Below are positions 9,520 to 20,927 of a DNA stretch of 64,000 nt, piece after piece. The DNA is taken from contig CM114273.1 in NCBI GenBank assembly GCA_050084515.1, positions 434,001 through 498,000 on the forward strand, in the 5' to 3' direction. The position numbers were made by a program, and so were the translations under genes. The notes beneath the pieces are model-generated. The model saw nothing but the letters and a program-made list of their open reading frames with translations, made no database searches and had not been told where the DNA came from. The first letter of the stretch is position 1, and every line of letters begins with the position of its first letter. This DNA is from Blasia pusilla (lineage: Eukaryota; Marchantiophyta; Marchantiopsida; Blasiales).

Positions 9520-10309
9520 TAGCCGTCTTTACTTGACAGCCCCCCGACGGCTGCAAAACGCAAACATGCCTTTTCCTTCTCTCCCGACACCCTTACTTGC
9601 GTACATCCGACGCCCGAACCACCCGCTACACTCGGTTGCTGTACCCCATCAATCCGCACCAACAAAATCTGAGAAAAAGGGAAAGCGCTTGCGCCTACCA
9701 TCTTCCGAACATAAAAAATGACGAACAACGTCACACGTACGCATCTCCAAAGCTCCCGACCAAGGCAACTCGCTTGCCTTCTTGCAAACAACGAATTCCC
9801 ACCAACCCTAGACATCTTTCTCATGTAAAAATGAAGAGTGGTAAAAACGATACACCCGCCTAAAACTCCACTCCTGAATCTACATCGACATATCGAACCT
9901 CATCGACCCTGTACTATTAAAGAATCCGGACGCAAACACCTAATCCTAGTTCACACACATACAAGGGAGGTATTCCAACGGCCCAACATGAGAAAAATGA
10001 CTTAGGAAAGCCATCTTTTTCTATCTTATATAGATTGGGATGGGAAGAGGTAAAAACTCTTCCCCTAAAAATAGTCTTTCCCTTAATAACTTGCGCGCAC
10101 AGGTTATCAAGGGCAGGTGATTTGGTCAACAAGTCACCCGGTTATATAAAACCTCAACATGAAAATCATCAGAAACGACGTTCCTCACACAATGGACCTA
10201 TCCTCAACCTCATCCAACACTGTGAAACAAAATTACACTCAAGATAATCCGTTGACTCCTACGTCCTATCCGCGATAGATCTCGCCCTATCGACTACTCA
10301 GATGTGACA
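9520..10309 (-). repeat. Inverted copy of the element A LTR-like sequence
   Basis: Read on the minus strand, this stretch carries the same landmarks as 7.1-9.2 kb: TGTCACATCTGAGTAG at the start (10309), the GATCTATCG..GGATAGG segment, AGGTCCATTGT, a TATATAAG box at 10025-10032, the GTCGTTTTTACCACTCTT segment near 9835, and a GGAATTCGTTG segment. It is a single diverged unit facing the tandem array, probably a solo LTR or a truncated second element in the opposite orientation. Confidence 0.7.
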
Positions 10310-10884
10310 ACCGTGTCCTTTCAAACTTTTGAGTTGCCCTAAAACAAAATGTCGACCAAGCCTCGTCATGGGATGCAAAGAAGCCTAACTACTGATTTAT
10401 TTAAAGATGGTTTCGATGATCGAGGATGGCTCAATGTCCAACTCTTGAAGTTAATTACAAGTATTTCCAACAATGCAACTTATTGGCCTTTAAAATATGC
10501 ACAAGCCTTGACGTTGATACGTCGCGCGTAGGTGGTGGGAGATCGCTCTTTCGCCTCGTCCATTCGCGTCTGACCAACTCCTAGTGTTTTTGTCTCATTT
10601 GTTTGAGGCTATCAATCGTGTTGCTCGTTGAGTCCGTGGATAGTCTAAATGGCCAGGAAAATACGAGAAGAACTTGTAGGGGTCCACTTCGGGACAAGTA
10701 TGAATTAATTATTGTCTCCTCATCCGTCCGTGGCATAGGCTGGTAAATTATGACTACTACTCTAGCGAGACATCTCCGCAAAAGCCCGATGGCAAAGGTC
10801 GAGGAAGATATGATAGACGTCCGTTTGGTGTTTAGGGTTTAGAGCTGCGCTTACTGCAGTGGCGTACGAGAATCGACATATCAA
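10310..10884. other. Intergenic stretch without recognisable gene
   Basis: Only short ORFs (up to 66 codons) occur and none has a recognisable domain. A TTTAGGGTTT sequence at 10831-10840 matches the plant telo-box core in reverse, which may be chance. Confidence 0.4.
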
Positions 10885-11065
10885 ATCCAATCCTCGAATC
10901 AGCAAGCTGTCGCGATTTTCGTCCCGAAGTCAGTCACTGCGACCAGAGCCACAAAACACAGCCGTGCATCAGTAGCAGGTCAGTAAAAATCTCAGCACCA
11001 GCGGAATTAGGAAAGAGTCCCGCATGGAGTAGAGTTTCCCGCAGCCAGAGCGGACCTTCACGGCC

Positions 11066-11134
11066 ATGGCGAGGCTCCACGATCGAAGTCACGTCCTCCA
11101 CCGCTCTACGAATGCAAAATCGTCGAAACGTTAG
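11066..11134 (+). CDS. Small repeated ORF, copy 1 (22 aa, hypothetical)
   Basis: A 22-codon ORF in a GGCCATGG start context begins MARLHDRSHV and ends KSSKR. Compared with copy 2 it lacks exactly 24 bases, so it keeps the frame and the same TAG. No family is recognised. It could be an upstream ORF, a captured exon fragment, or chance. Confidence 0.2.
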   Translation: MARLHDRSHVLHRSTNAKSSKR

Positions 11135-11267
11135 CTAATCCTCGAAACAGCAAGCTGTGCATCATTAGCAGGTCAGTAAAAACCTCAGCACCAGCGGAAT
11201 TACGAAAGTAGGAAAATAGTCCCGCATGGAGTAGAGTTTCCCGCAGCCAGAGCGGACCTTCACGGCC

Positions 11268-11360
11268 ATGGCGAGGCTCCACGATCTCGCCTCCCTCGCT
11301 GACGTTGTTCTAAGTCACGTCCTCCACCGCTCTACGAATGCAAAATCGTCGAAACGTTAG
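11268..11360 (+). CDS. Small repeated ORF, copy 2 (30 aa, hypothetical)
   Basis: A 30-codon ORF, start MARLHDLASLADVVL and end KSSKR, with the same start context and stop as the flanking copies. No family is recognised. Confidence 0.2.
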   Translation: MARLHDLASLADVVLSHVLHRSTNAKSSKR

Positions 11361-11547
11361 CTAATCCTCGAAACAGCAAGCTGTCACGATTGTCGTCCCG
11401 AAGTCAGTCACTGCTAACAGAGCCACAAAACACAGCCGTGCATCATTAGCAGGTCAGTGTAAACCTCAGCACCAGCGGAATTACGAAAGTAGGAAAATAG
11501 TCCCGCATGGAGTAGAGTTCCCCCAGCCAGAGCGGACCTTCACGGCC

Positions 11548-11643
11548 ATGGCGAGGCTCCACGATCTCGCCTCCCTCGCTGACGTTGTTCTAGGTCACGT
11601 CCTCCTCCATCGCTCTGCGAATGCAAAATCGTACAAACGTTAG
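11548..11643 (+). CDS. Small repeated ORF, copy 3 (31 aa, hypothetical)
   Basis: A 31-codon ORF identical to copy 2 over its first 15 residues, with one extra codon from a 3-bp length difference. Later substitutions change amino acids (S to G, T to A, S to Y), so selection on the peptide is not evident from this pair. Confidence 0.2.
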   Translation: MARLHDLASLADVVLGHVLLHRSANAKSYKR

Positions 11644-11660
11644 ATTGTCCGGATTCTCGC

Positions 11661-13021
11661 AGAGTCTCTGACTGCAACCTCAAGAATAAGTCGTCTCAGA
11701 CTGCGACCATCAAATCGACAAACAAAAGACTTCGAAAGAAGGATCGATCTATCTATCGATCCATTTATCCGAACTCCACTGACTCACTACTCACTAACTG
11801 CTGCGTTTCTGTCACGCGCGTCTGTTTTATTTTATTTATTATCCGAGAGATAATACCGAGCCCCAAAGTGTCCACGGTTTGTCCGGGATACATGACTCAC
11901 TTCCAACGGTCTGTCCGGCGGGACCTCTCGCCAATATACAGCGTGGATTTGTGTTATCCGGAAAGCATTCGTTCTATTCATCGGGTCGATGACGTGTCCC
12001 GCTGGGGAGCCTGAAAGTAGAGGTGGAGGGCTTCCGCGGGACCACCACATGGTGAGGTCGATAGCGCACGTGCGCACAAGAAGAGGAGGAGGAGGAGGAG
12101 GATTTGCGTAAGAGCTGCGATCTTGTTTTTGGGGTTGATGATTGGGGAGGCGATTGAATCGGTGATCGGGAGGGTGTGGAGGGCGTGGAGGTGCGGGAGC
12201 GGCAGCGGAAGATGTGAGATGAGTTTGACGAGGTTTGTGGCGTGCGGCGTGATCGTGTGCGAGAGAGGGATTTGAGGACACCGTTGGTGGCGTGGCAGAT
12301 CTCGTGACGAGGGTTTGAGGACGGCGATTGCGGCAGCGGAAGATTTGAAACGTGTGTTGACGAAGATTGGTTCAAGCGGCGAGAGTCCGTGGGGGAGAGG
12401 AATTCGAGGGTGAGGTTTGCAGTGTGCGGCTTGATCTGCGGAGAAGGATTTGAGGACGATTAGGGGGACCGACTTGATCTGTTTAGAAGGATTTGAGTGC
12501 CAGCTGCGTTCTTGATTGAGCGCTTCGTCGGCGGGAAAGGCGTTTCGATTGGAGTTGTGGTGGCCGTGGAGGGCTGAACGGACGAACTTGGGCAGCACCT
12601 TAGGTTCTGCGACGTTTTCGGGTCGCTTAGTTCCCGCTTAGAGGAGTTTGCGGAGGGCCTCCGTTATTAGCTACGCACTTCATCGTTCGTCGAGGAGCTG
12701 GTCAATTGGAGGTCGGGTTTTGGACCGTGGTTTACTGCGTCGTCAGTACACTTGCGACGTGTTTGATGATATTTATGACATGCGCTTTCATCCCATGTGG
12801 CAGGGGTGAGTTGCGGCGCGTGAGTTCGCCGTAAGAACGTGGTTCAGGGTGCTATGTGAAAGACTGACGAGTCTACAGAAAGAGACGTCAGTGTGAGAAG
12901 ACTGTGGAGCTTCGATCCGTGTACGTAGAATTGTTGTTTCGGCCCAGGTTCCGAGGATTTTGTTGCAGAGGAGATTGAGAGCGAGAATCTGACATAGTGA
13001 GGAAGTCTTGCGAACTCGACT
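11661..13021 (+). promoter_or_regulatory. Upstream region and probable 5' UTR of the U2AF gene
   Basis: No convincing ORF belongs here; the minus-strand ORFs are Ser/Pro/Arg-rich products of biased composition. A short GGA-type purine run lies at about 12080-12105. An approximately 60-bp segment (GAGGTTTG, GTGTGCGGC, GATTTGAGGAC) appears twice, near 12230 and 12415. The start codon of U2AF follows at 13022. A 5' UTR intron is possible but I cannot place one. Confidence 0.35.
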
Positions 13022-15050
13022 ATGGCAGAGCATTTAGCGTCCATCTTCGGAACTGAAAAAGATCGGGTGAACTGCCCGTTTTATTTCAAGATTGGAGCCT
13101 GCCGGCATGGCGACAGATGCTCCCGTCTGCACAATCGTCCCACGGCCAGTCAGACATTAATCTTGGCCAACATGTATCAATCCCCTGACGCGGGCTTTCA
13201 CGGTGGTGTAGATCAGCACGGTAATATTCAACAGTCTGATCCTCGGAAGCTCCAGGAGCACTTTGAGGTTCTTACCTATCCTCTGGAACTTGTCAAGGAT
13301 ACAAAGCTGACGTCTTCATGTGCAGTAGGTGATGGAAGTAGGAGATATTATTCGTAAATGTCTTTTACGGTGGACCAATCCCCGTGCTAGGCCTCGATCT
13401 CATGACCTAAATACGCGGTTGTTCTTCTCGAGACCCCGCTGCTTCAAATTCTGGTCAGAAACAATTGAGGAAATTTGCGAGGGATTTGGACCCTTTAAGA
13501 AAACTATGACTTGCCCATAGTTCTCAAATAGCGATGCTCTTTCGAGAATCTATGGTCATTCTTGTCAACTGGTGCATGAGGGAGGTAGCGCTTTCATACG
13601 TGGCCGAGTGCCTCCCTTCTTGTCGTCGCAGTGTTATCGCTCCAAGCCACCCGCCGTAGTCGTCGACGTTTAGCTCTTCATTAGAGGTGAACTGTGGTAT
13701 TAGCCTAGCTTCCTCACCTGTTGTCACATGGCTGATCAAGCAAGTTCACTGTTCTTTCCATCATATTGTACAAATATTACACTGAACTAAATTCGCTCTC
13801 TTTCTCCTATTCTTTGAAGGATTTCTATGAAGATATCTTTGAAGAGCTGAGCAAGTATGGCGAGATTGAGAATCTGAACGTTTGTGATAATCTCGCGGAT
13901 CACATGGTAAGAGTCCCGTGGTTTGTATGGGTTGTTTGTAGATGCTGGGAAATCTGTTTGGCCTTGGCTAGTCCACGTGGGCCTTTTCTGCTCTTTATGA
14001 CTGACGGAAAAGTCGGCATATCAAGATTCTTATTGTGGCTTCTTGGGTACCCAGATAGGCAATGTGTACGTGAAATTCCGTGAAGAAGAACATGCAGCTG
14101 CAGCATTAAATGCTATGACCGGGAGATTCTATGCTGGTTAGTCTTTCCTCCATTTTTGTGCAGCTGAACTATACTTCGCGGCTTTCTTAGAGTAGTTTCC
14201 TCTTTCCTCCTCATCCATTCACACCGAAATCTAAGCTCAGTGTGTTTGGTGAAATTGTACCAGGACGTCCAATCATTGTGGACTTCTCTCCTGTCACCGA
14301 CTTTCGGGAAGCCACCTGCAGGCAGTATGAGGAGAACACTTGCAACAGAGGAGGATATTGCAACTTTATGCACTTGAAGAAAATATCCAGGTGGGTCTTA
14401 GCTCATGCCAAATACTCTCTCCGGTAGCTAATTTGCTGTTGCTGTCTATGGAAGATGTACTCCCTTTTCTGATTGTCTATTGACAGTCAGTAATGTGCAA
14501 TTGTTTAGGGAACTGCGAAGGAAACTTTTTGGAAGTTACAGACGACGGAGTCGCAGCAGAAGTCATTCACCATATGGGCGTGGTGAAGCACGGGGACCTC
14601 CTAGTCCTCGCCGATATGGTGACAGGTAAAATCCCGAAGTTTTTTAAGTAGCTATTAGTGATGGGTCACAGTGTAGAATAGTAGAGGTCACTCCAAGAAA
14701 GCCTCTGATGAATGCCCTTACCCTCATTGGATTCCAGAGACTTCTTTGAGGTGAGGAGAGGTGGTCGGAATGGAGGACGGGGAGGGGTTCGAGGCCCAGG
14801 TCGCAGATACGATGGGGACAGGGATGACCGTCGTTACGATGACAGGAGAGGTAGGAGAAGAGACAGAAGCAGAAGCAGGAGTAGAAGTCCAAACCAGAGG
14901 CGAGAAAGGAGTCCTGTTCGCGAGGGTAGTGCAGAGCGGCGCGCAAAGATAGAGAAGTGGAACCGGGAAAGGGAAGAACGGCGAGCTGCTGAAGCTGGAC
15001 CTGGACCTACCTCTAACGATCATGGGAATTCTGCTCCGGATGATGACTAG
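13022..15050 (+). CDS. U2AF1: U2 snRNP auxiliary factor small subunit (U2AF35)
   Basis: Six coding exons: 13022-13267, 13820-13906, 14055-14136, 14264-14390, 14509-14625 and 14738-15050, all joined by GT-AG introns (552, 148, 127, 118 and 112 bp). They give one frame of 323 residues ending at TAG. The order is: N-terminal [20 protein letters not shown] with a C3H zinc finger ([20 protein letters not shown]); the atypical U2AF-homology RRM ([19 protein letters not shown] to MTGRFYAG); a second C3H finger ([19 protein letters not shown]); then an Arg-Ser-rich tail ending [17 protein letters not shown]. The protein recognises the 3' splice-site AG in the nucleus as partner of U2AF65. The start matches the family's conserved N-terminus. 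The exon 6 acceptor has a second in-frame AG 18 bases downstream (14754-14755), allowing a form six residues shorter. Confidence 0.96.
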
Positions 15051-16869
15051 TGCGATCATTTGGTTTGTAATGCTCCACCTTGTCAAGTTTTTCCAAGACC
15101 GTACTGTCCATGTGATCAGTTGTACACTGGTTGCAACTGAAGCTCAAGGCTCAAGTCAGTGTCAATTTAAGTCAGCGATCAAGAGGGCATAGAGATAAAA
15201 CTTGGCATGGACAGTGATGGCAAGGAGTCCTTTTTTGCAGTACTGACAAAAAGCCTGAGCATGTGCGCAGGTTCAGGTATAGATGCTATGCACTACATGT
15301 TCAACATTGTCCCAGGGGCAGTCTAGGCTGCCATTCATTTGAACATGCATTGAGTTTGCGATCTGTGAGTGGGAGCATCCTGCTGCCCTTCTACTGGAAC
15401 AGGAATTTATTCAAACTCAAAGGATTGGTAGTTTTGGGAAAGTAACAAACAAAGAGTATATGCTTCATGGAACTATCTGTTACGTACGCTCACAGAGGTT
15501 GATGAGTGTGACCTGCAGGTGCAGGTAGCCCTTTACAGGTTTGGTAGTTGACATCCCCTTTGGACTGACAGGTGAAGGTGACGAGCAGGAAGTGCAGATC
15601 AGACCAAGGCGTGGTTTATTTTGTTCAGGGCAAGTGGAGCCTTATCAGCCAACTTCCTCGAAAGCCCATGCCGAAGTTGTGCCACATTCTACAGCGGCTT
15701 TGATAGCCTTTAGGGCATTTTTATTGCAGCAATTGTTGCTCTGTGCGCAGGTGCATGCAGGGCTACCGTCAAAATGAAGCTAATGTTTCTTTGTAGTGAT
15801 GGCCATAAGATTCTAAGCCGTGGGTCTTGTGACAGTAAATCTCAAAAAGAGTGCAGGAAGGTTTGCAGATGTGTGGTGTTAGTATCCAGCTGAGTACAGG
15901 TGGAGGGTCGTGGGGATTTCCATGGTAGTCATCAAAACAGAAGGAATGTCGATACTGTGGTAAGAAATGCTGAGGGGTTCTTGAGCTCCTTCTTCATCAG
16001 TGGGCCTACTTTTGTGATAATCCACTATTATCCTTGCTGGGAAGATGAATGAAGAGTTCCTTACCTGTGTCTAGATTATGCCTCAAAGTTTCAATGCTGG
16101 TGTGAAGCCACCGTGAATTTAACACTTAATGGTAGCTTTACACGATGTACTTGAAAGGGGAAGTGTACAATAAATTTGTTGAGAGAAATTCTGATCATTT
16201 TGTCTGCTTCTCATCAGCTTGGGCCTTTGTGTGCATGGGTTGCAGCCTCAACTGCCACCAGATTCGGTTTTATTATGGTGAAAACCCCACGTGCAGCAGG
16301 GTATATGCCTTATTTTGGCAGAGGTTTCCCTAAGTGTCAATCCTTCTACTGTAGTAATCTAATGTGGATCGTAGTTTGACCAAAGACAATTTGCCATGCA
16401 GAACTCCAGGGTAGTTAGCAGACGCTCTAAGCTATCGGCCTCACCACTGTCACCAAAGTAAATGTCCATACCTATGGTTAAAACTATCGGAACCCACTGT
16501 CATGGCGAGCACCACGACAAAACGATATGCACACTAGCGATGAGAAAGAGAGTTCAACCGCACAAATTAACAAAACAAAAGAATGGGGCTGCTTGTAACT
16601 TCAGAACTCCTAGTGTTGTGTTTGCCTGTAGCTCCCCACAGTATGACCTGTGAGGTTTTGTCTCGAGCAATGAGCTGAAGTCATCTGATGTAGTTAAGTT
16701 TATGCAATGATTGCCAAATGAAACCACATCTGCACTTGCTCTCAAGAACTCAACGTAGACAATGTGAAGTCTTTTGAATATATAAAAATGTTATCATGTC
16801 AAAATTTCTTTATAAACTACATCAGGCATGAATACATTTTTGGTTATGAGAGAAGCGTCACTTCCCAAC
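15051..16869. other. 3' flank of U2AF and unassigned sequence
   Basis: The first few hundred bases are the likely 3' UTR. Beyond about 15.5 kb only short ORFs (up to 78 codons) are present and none shows a domain. The Helitron 3' terminus should lie in the right part of this stretch, but I could not identify a convincing hairpin plus CTRR end. Confidence 0.4.
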
Positions 16870-18376
16870 ACTATTCTGATGGAAGACTTAGAACTCACTC
16901 TATTATTCTGATGGAAGACTTAGAACTCACTCTAGATAAGGTAACGTAGAGTTGTCCATGTGAAAAAACACCAGTTGGAAAATAGAGACCCACATTGGGT
17001 AGAGTTTGGCTTTGGGACTTATTAATAGCCATAGCAAAATTCAACGGGACCGGAAATTGAATTCTTCGTTAATCAAATGGTAAATCAGAGTCCGATGTAA
17101 TTAAAGAATTGTGTGGAATCAAAATTCGATCCCCAATGTTCTTCCTAGTTATGATCTCAGCATCGACAATTGTTTTGGAGAGACCACTAACAACCAATCG
17201 AGTTCCATTTGCTTGTCCCTTGGAACCATTTATATTTCGTAGAAGCATGATGGGAGCACCAAGTTTCAAGATAAAACAATATGGAGGGAGATCTGAACGG
17301 AGACATGTATTCAAGAATTCTGTAGGATAAACATGATTGATACCTTCATCAAAGATAGAATCATAACTTAGAAATGTGCATTCCTAAAGCAAACATACAT
17401 GTATGAATGTTAGTAAGTTAAAGAAGGAATTTGGAAGAAATATGGAATACTTGAATGAAAGAAAGAAATTGTAGTTTTGCTTAGATATTACCTCTCCATT
17501 GCATCGAGCCATAACTTGAGCATTGATATCATCAACATGTATGTTTCGTGGAGTCAAAATAGTAATATCCCTTAGGAAATCGATGTCATGAAACCTTTGC
17601 GTGTTATTCCCATATATTGTTTTAATAAGATCAGTAATATTGTTTGTATCACATACCGTATCGCATGGTAATTGAATGATATCTTCTCCTAAATGAGGAT
17701 GATGTGGAACACGACCTTCTTCCACTTCCAACAACCAATCAGCGAATGAAATTTGGTCCTGTTGCGTGGCAACTTGGAGTAATTGCACTCTCATATTAGT
17801 TGTAAGTTTGAAGACCTTTACATTAGGCCATAAGATCTCTTTACGGTTGCTTGAATAATTTGTGCTGGTTGACCACGACGAACAAGAGGAAGAACTTGGC
17901 GAAAATCACTACCAAATATGATTAGTTTTCCTCCAGAAGGTATATCCCTCAAGTGCGATGAAACTACCCCCATAATATCTTGACGAGTACGATTCACATC
18001 CTCAAAAGTATGACGATGAGCCATAGGTGCCTCATCCCAAATGATAAACGACATCTTTTGAATAAGACGCGCCTCCTCATTGTTAATGTTTATTTTACAT
18101 ATGGAGGTCTTATCAAGATTTAGAGGAATCTTGAAGCATGAGTGAGCTATACGGCCACCCTCCAATAATAAAACCACAATTCCAGACGATGCAACAGCCA
18201 AAGCTATACCTCCCTTACAACGTACACTGGCAAGAAGAAGATTGTAAAAAAAGGTCTTTCCCGTTCCACCAGGGCCATCAATGAAGAATAACTTGGGAGT
18301 GGGTGAAGCACAATTTTCAATATTTAAGAGCTCTTGATGTACAATATCCCCAAAAACCCGTTGGCCTTCATTTAAT
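16870..18376 (-). pseudogene. Helitron Pif1-type helicase domain
   Basis: From right to left: LNEGQRVF near 18370, just after an in-frame TGA; Walker A GPGGTGKT at 18253-18276; ASSGI..LLEGGRIAHS; Walker B IIWDEAPM at 18022-18045; and FGSDFRQVLP near 17900, where family members usually have GGDFRQ. The frame 17794-17384 adds FADWLLEVEEG and ILTPRN.HVDDIN. The frame 17314-17069 adds LKLGAPIMLLRNI and NGTRL. The last motifs FAMAINKSQSQT and LYVTLSRV lie at about 17045-16940. These are the motifs of a superfamily-1B 5'-3' helicase that unwinds DNA in rolling-circle transposition. At least three frame changes are needed to connect them. Confidence 0.88.
16872..16933. repeat. Tandem duplication of 30 bp at the helicase 3' end
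   Basis: TATTCTGATGGAAGACTTAG plus ten further bases occurs at 16872-16901 and again at 16904-16933. The copies are identical, so the duplication is young relative to the decay of the surrounding element. Confidence 0.9.
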
Positions 18377-19409
18377 CAAGCCTCTCCAAGAAGAACTTTG
18401 TGAAATAAATTTTCGTGGTCATACATGCGCTCCTCTTTTTCAAATCGCGATGGCATAATTGGGTCACAATGGAATATGGGTTAGGGCATATCATGAAATA
18501 TAGAAATGTGCTTTCCTTGATCTTGTAAGTGATAATGCACTTCCAATAAGGCAATATTAATGACGGTCGCAATCAATGGGAGATCAAGAATTCTTGATTT
18601 TGCAAAGAAATGAAGAAAGCGAATGAGCAAATACAAAGAAAAGAAACCTTGAATAAAATTGAAATATTGTGTGACTAACCTCACGTTGTTTCCATAAGAT
18701 ATCCTCAGTCAATGGAACTATGAATTATTCCCATAGTGATGTCGGTCGAGCTGGAGTGTTATAGGCTAAAATGACAGTGAATAGTTAATGAAGTGAGGAG
18801 CCAACACGGATCTCACAAGCCTCTTGCAAGCAAGAGAAACCTCCCTATCATCCTCTAGGAGCCCTATTTGAATTGCAGCCTCCTTGAAAGTTGGATAAAA
18901 CACACCATCAATAGTTCTAACATCTTCATAGCAAGTTGAAACTCAAACATGATGTAAGAGCAATTGTAGCCAATGTCGTTCTCCTTCTCCTATACAAACA
19001 TGTAATTACAAATATGAAGTTAAGTATATGATTTTGGGTACATCACTTAGAGGAGATAATGAAGCAAAAGGAAAAGATGATATTTACCTGGGTCGGTGGG
19101 ATACAATCGCCCAATAGGTTGGCCCCAACCTCCACGCGCACAAACTCGACGTTTCCATGTTTTATTCCTCCAAGAATAGAAAGCATGAAATTGAAGATAT
19201 AAGTATCCTCGAGCCAAAGGGTCCAAACGATTTGTTGCAAACCATTGTGTAAGGGTGGTCTCTATATTTCCGGAAAGAACCTCTGCAGGGGCCTCGTGCT
19301 CACGATAATATACCATTTGTGCATTAGGAAGGTGCACAGCTAATCTCACAATACTTGGCATCTCCTTGTGCAAAGTAAATTTGAATAGTCTCCAACATGC
19401 TTCGAAAGA

Positions 19410-19420
<11 letters not shown>
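18377..19420 (-). pseudogene. Helitron region between Rep and helicase
   Basis: The frame 19373-19047 encodes MPSIVRLAVHLPNAQMVYY, TTLTQWFATN and IGRLYPTDPGKYHLFLLL. All are typical of the conserved stretch after the Rep domain in plant Helitron proteins, and it is preceded by EACWRLF. A second readable island at about 18960-18775 carries EDVRTIDGVFYPTFKEAA, LLEDDREV and LVRSVLAPHFINY. Between and beyond these, sequence as far as the helicase is frame-broken. Confidence 0.75.

Positions 19421-19468
<48 letters not shown>
19412..19468. repeat. (AT)n microsatellite inside the Helitron
   Basis: An uninterrupted AT dinucleotide run of about 28 units. It separates YLDAR (ending near 19562) from EACWR (starting near 19403), which are close together in intact Helitron proteins. 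It lies either in an intron with a plausible GTAATC donor or in an insertion. Confidence 0.95.
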
Positions 19469-19472
<4 letters not shown>

Positions 19473-19562
19473 GACATTGCAAGAAAAATATTAGCTTATG
19501 ATGATATAGAATGCAAGACCAAAGTGTAGAGGAATTAGAAATATGACAAAGCATAGATTACC

Positions 19563-20610
19563 TTGCATCAAGGTATGCTATAGTCTCATCGATAAGCAAT
19601 TCATTTCCTTCCATATTTGTGTCCTTAGAAACCCCAAAGAAAATAGCATCAGATCCTTTGTAGACATATTTGTAGAAGTAGAGAAATTATTGGTGATCTC
19701 CAAATTAATGTGGCAATCAAAGAGCGTACACATGAGAGGATTGTATGGCACAACCCATCGATTATGCACAACTTTATCTCGTTTTATTATTTTGGCACCA
19801 TTCTCCAACCTAATACACAATCCCAAGCAAAAATGCATTAGCACGACATATTACATAAAAGCAATATAAAAGCATACGTGAAAGTCAAAATATAGTCTTC
19901 ATAAATACCTTCGATACATCGGATATCCATCTTCAGTCTCTGTAGTCATGCTTGCAAAAGGCTTTGGGTATCCTTTAGTGTATTTTTTTGTCGCTTTATC
20001 CATGCATGGCGCATGTGGATTCATATGCCCATTTGGGACATGCATCATACAATTAGACACAATAGAATAGAGCCTTGGATCAGTGATCGGATTCGAGATT
20101 TATGCTGATATCATTGCATCAAAATCAGCAATTGTACGCACTTTGTCTTCTGCAGCAACAATAACCAAAACATGTGGCAATCCTCTCTTTTGGAACTCCA
20201 CCATATGAATGCATCCAACTACTTTGCCCAAAATATGCTTCTTCAAGATAACATCCAATAATTCCAAAAAAACATTCAAAGACTCGGGCGACCAAATCAG
20301 GTCGATCACCAACACTCTAACTAGGAAATAGAGCTGATGTTATATCCTCCCATTTCACATTACAGGTCATGGTCAAGAAGTAGACAGACTTTTCAAAGTG
20401 TCAAACAATTGCCTTGCCATCTTGATACAATTGTTGCATGTGACGTGGACCTCCACTGAATGAAGATGGCAATATTACTCGTTGACCAAATGTCCTTCCA
20501 TCACCATCATTCCTAAACATAGCATCCTTCATGCCTTGATATAGCTCAGCACGCAACTCCTTTTGATTTAAACGTATTCACAATAACCGTTCCATCTCAA
20601 CAGTTGCACA
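19563..20610 (-). pseudogene. Helitron Rep (HUH-type) endonuclease domain
   Basis: Right to left: LNQKELRAELYQGMKDA near 20560; ILPSSFSGGPRHMQQLYQDG near 20440; WEDITSAL; then EFQKRGLPHVLVIV at about 20160-20205. Active Helitrons carry HxH at that place; here the motif reads H-V-L (20166-20174), so the second metal-binding histidine is lost. MMHVPNGHMNPHAPCM and the DGYPMYR end follow. NRWVVPYNPLMC and CHINLEI lie in the frame 19844-19578. The two-tyrosine motif FYKYVYKG is preserved at about 19650-19680 but in another frame. The domain would nick and join single-stranded DNA; this copy is dead. Confidence 0.85.
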
Positions 20611-20927
20611 CACATCCACCATGTACTCTTGGGTCAATTGACCAAAGCGTAGAAATCGATTATCATCTTCAACATGACATCTTGTTTGAAGGCGAAAAAA
20701 TACAAATTGCAATGTTGTCATTGTCTTCCCAATGTGGCCTCCAACCTCCTCATTGCAATCTGAAGAATTTTGATCTTCTTGTAGTAGTTCATCATTGGCG
20801 TGATTATCCGATGGGGGGTAATCTCGAGTAGAGTTGGAAACACGCTTGCAAGGAATTAGAGAATGCCAACCAGCCTCCCCAAAGGGACATAGGAGGACAA
20901 AATGAAGAGGGGTGTAAGCTTCTGCAA

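Larger units (their letters stand above)
10885..11660 (+). repeat. Three-copy tandem repeat upstream of the U2AF gene
   Basis: Three diverged copies of a unit contain AGCAAGCTGT, CAGGTCAGT, CCTCAGCACCAGCGGAATTA, CCCGCATGGAGTAGAGTT and ACCTTCACGGCCATGGCGAGG. The shared ATG lies at 11066, 11268 and 11548, so spacing is 202 and 280 bp. Copies differ by block deletions: copy 1 lacks 24 bp after the ATG, and copy 2 lacks a block around GTCGTCCCGAAGTCAGTCAC. Confidence 0.85.

Noticed and set aside
11978-12598. 206-codon minus-strand ORF upstream of U2AF
   Set aside because: Ser/Pro/His-rich composition from GGA- and GTG-rich DNA on the other strand. Two other overlapping minus-strand frames are equally open and there is no domain.
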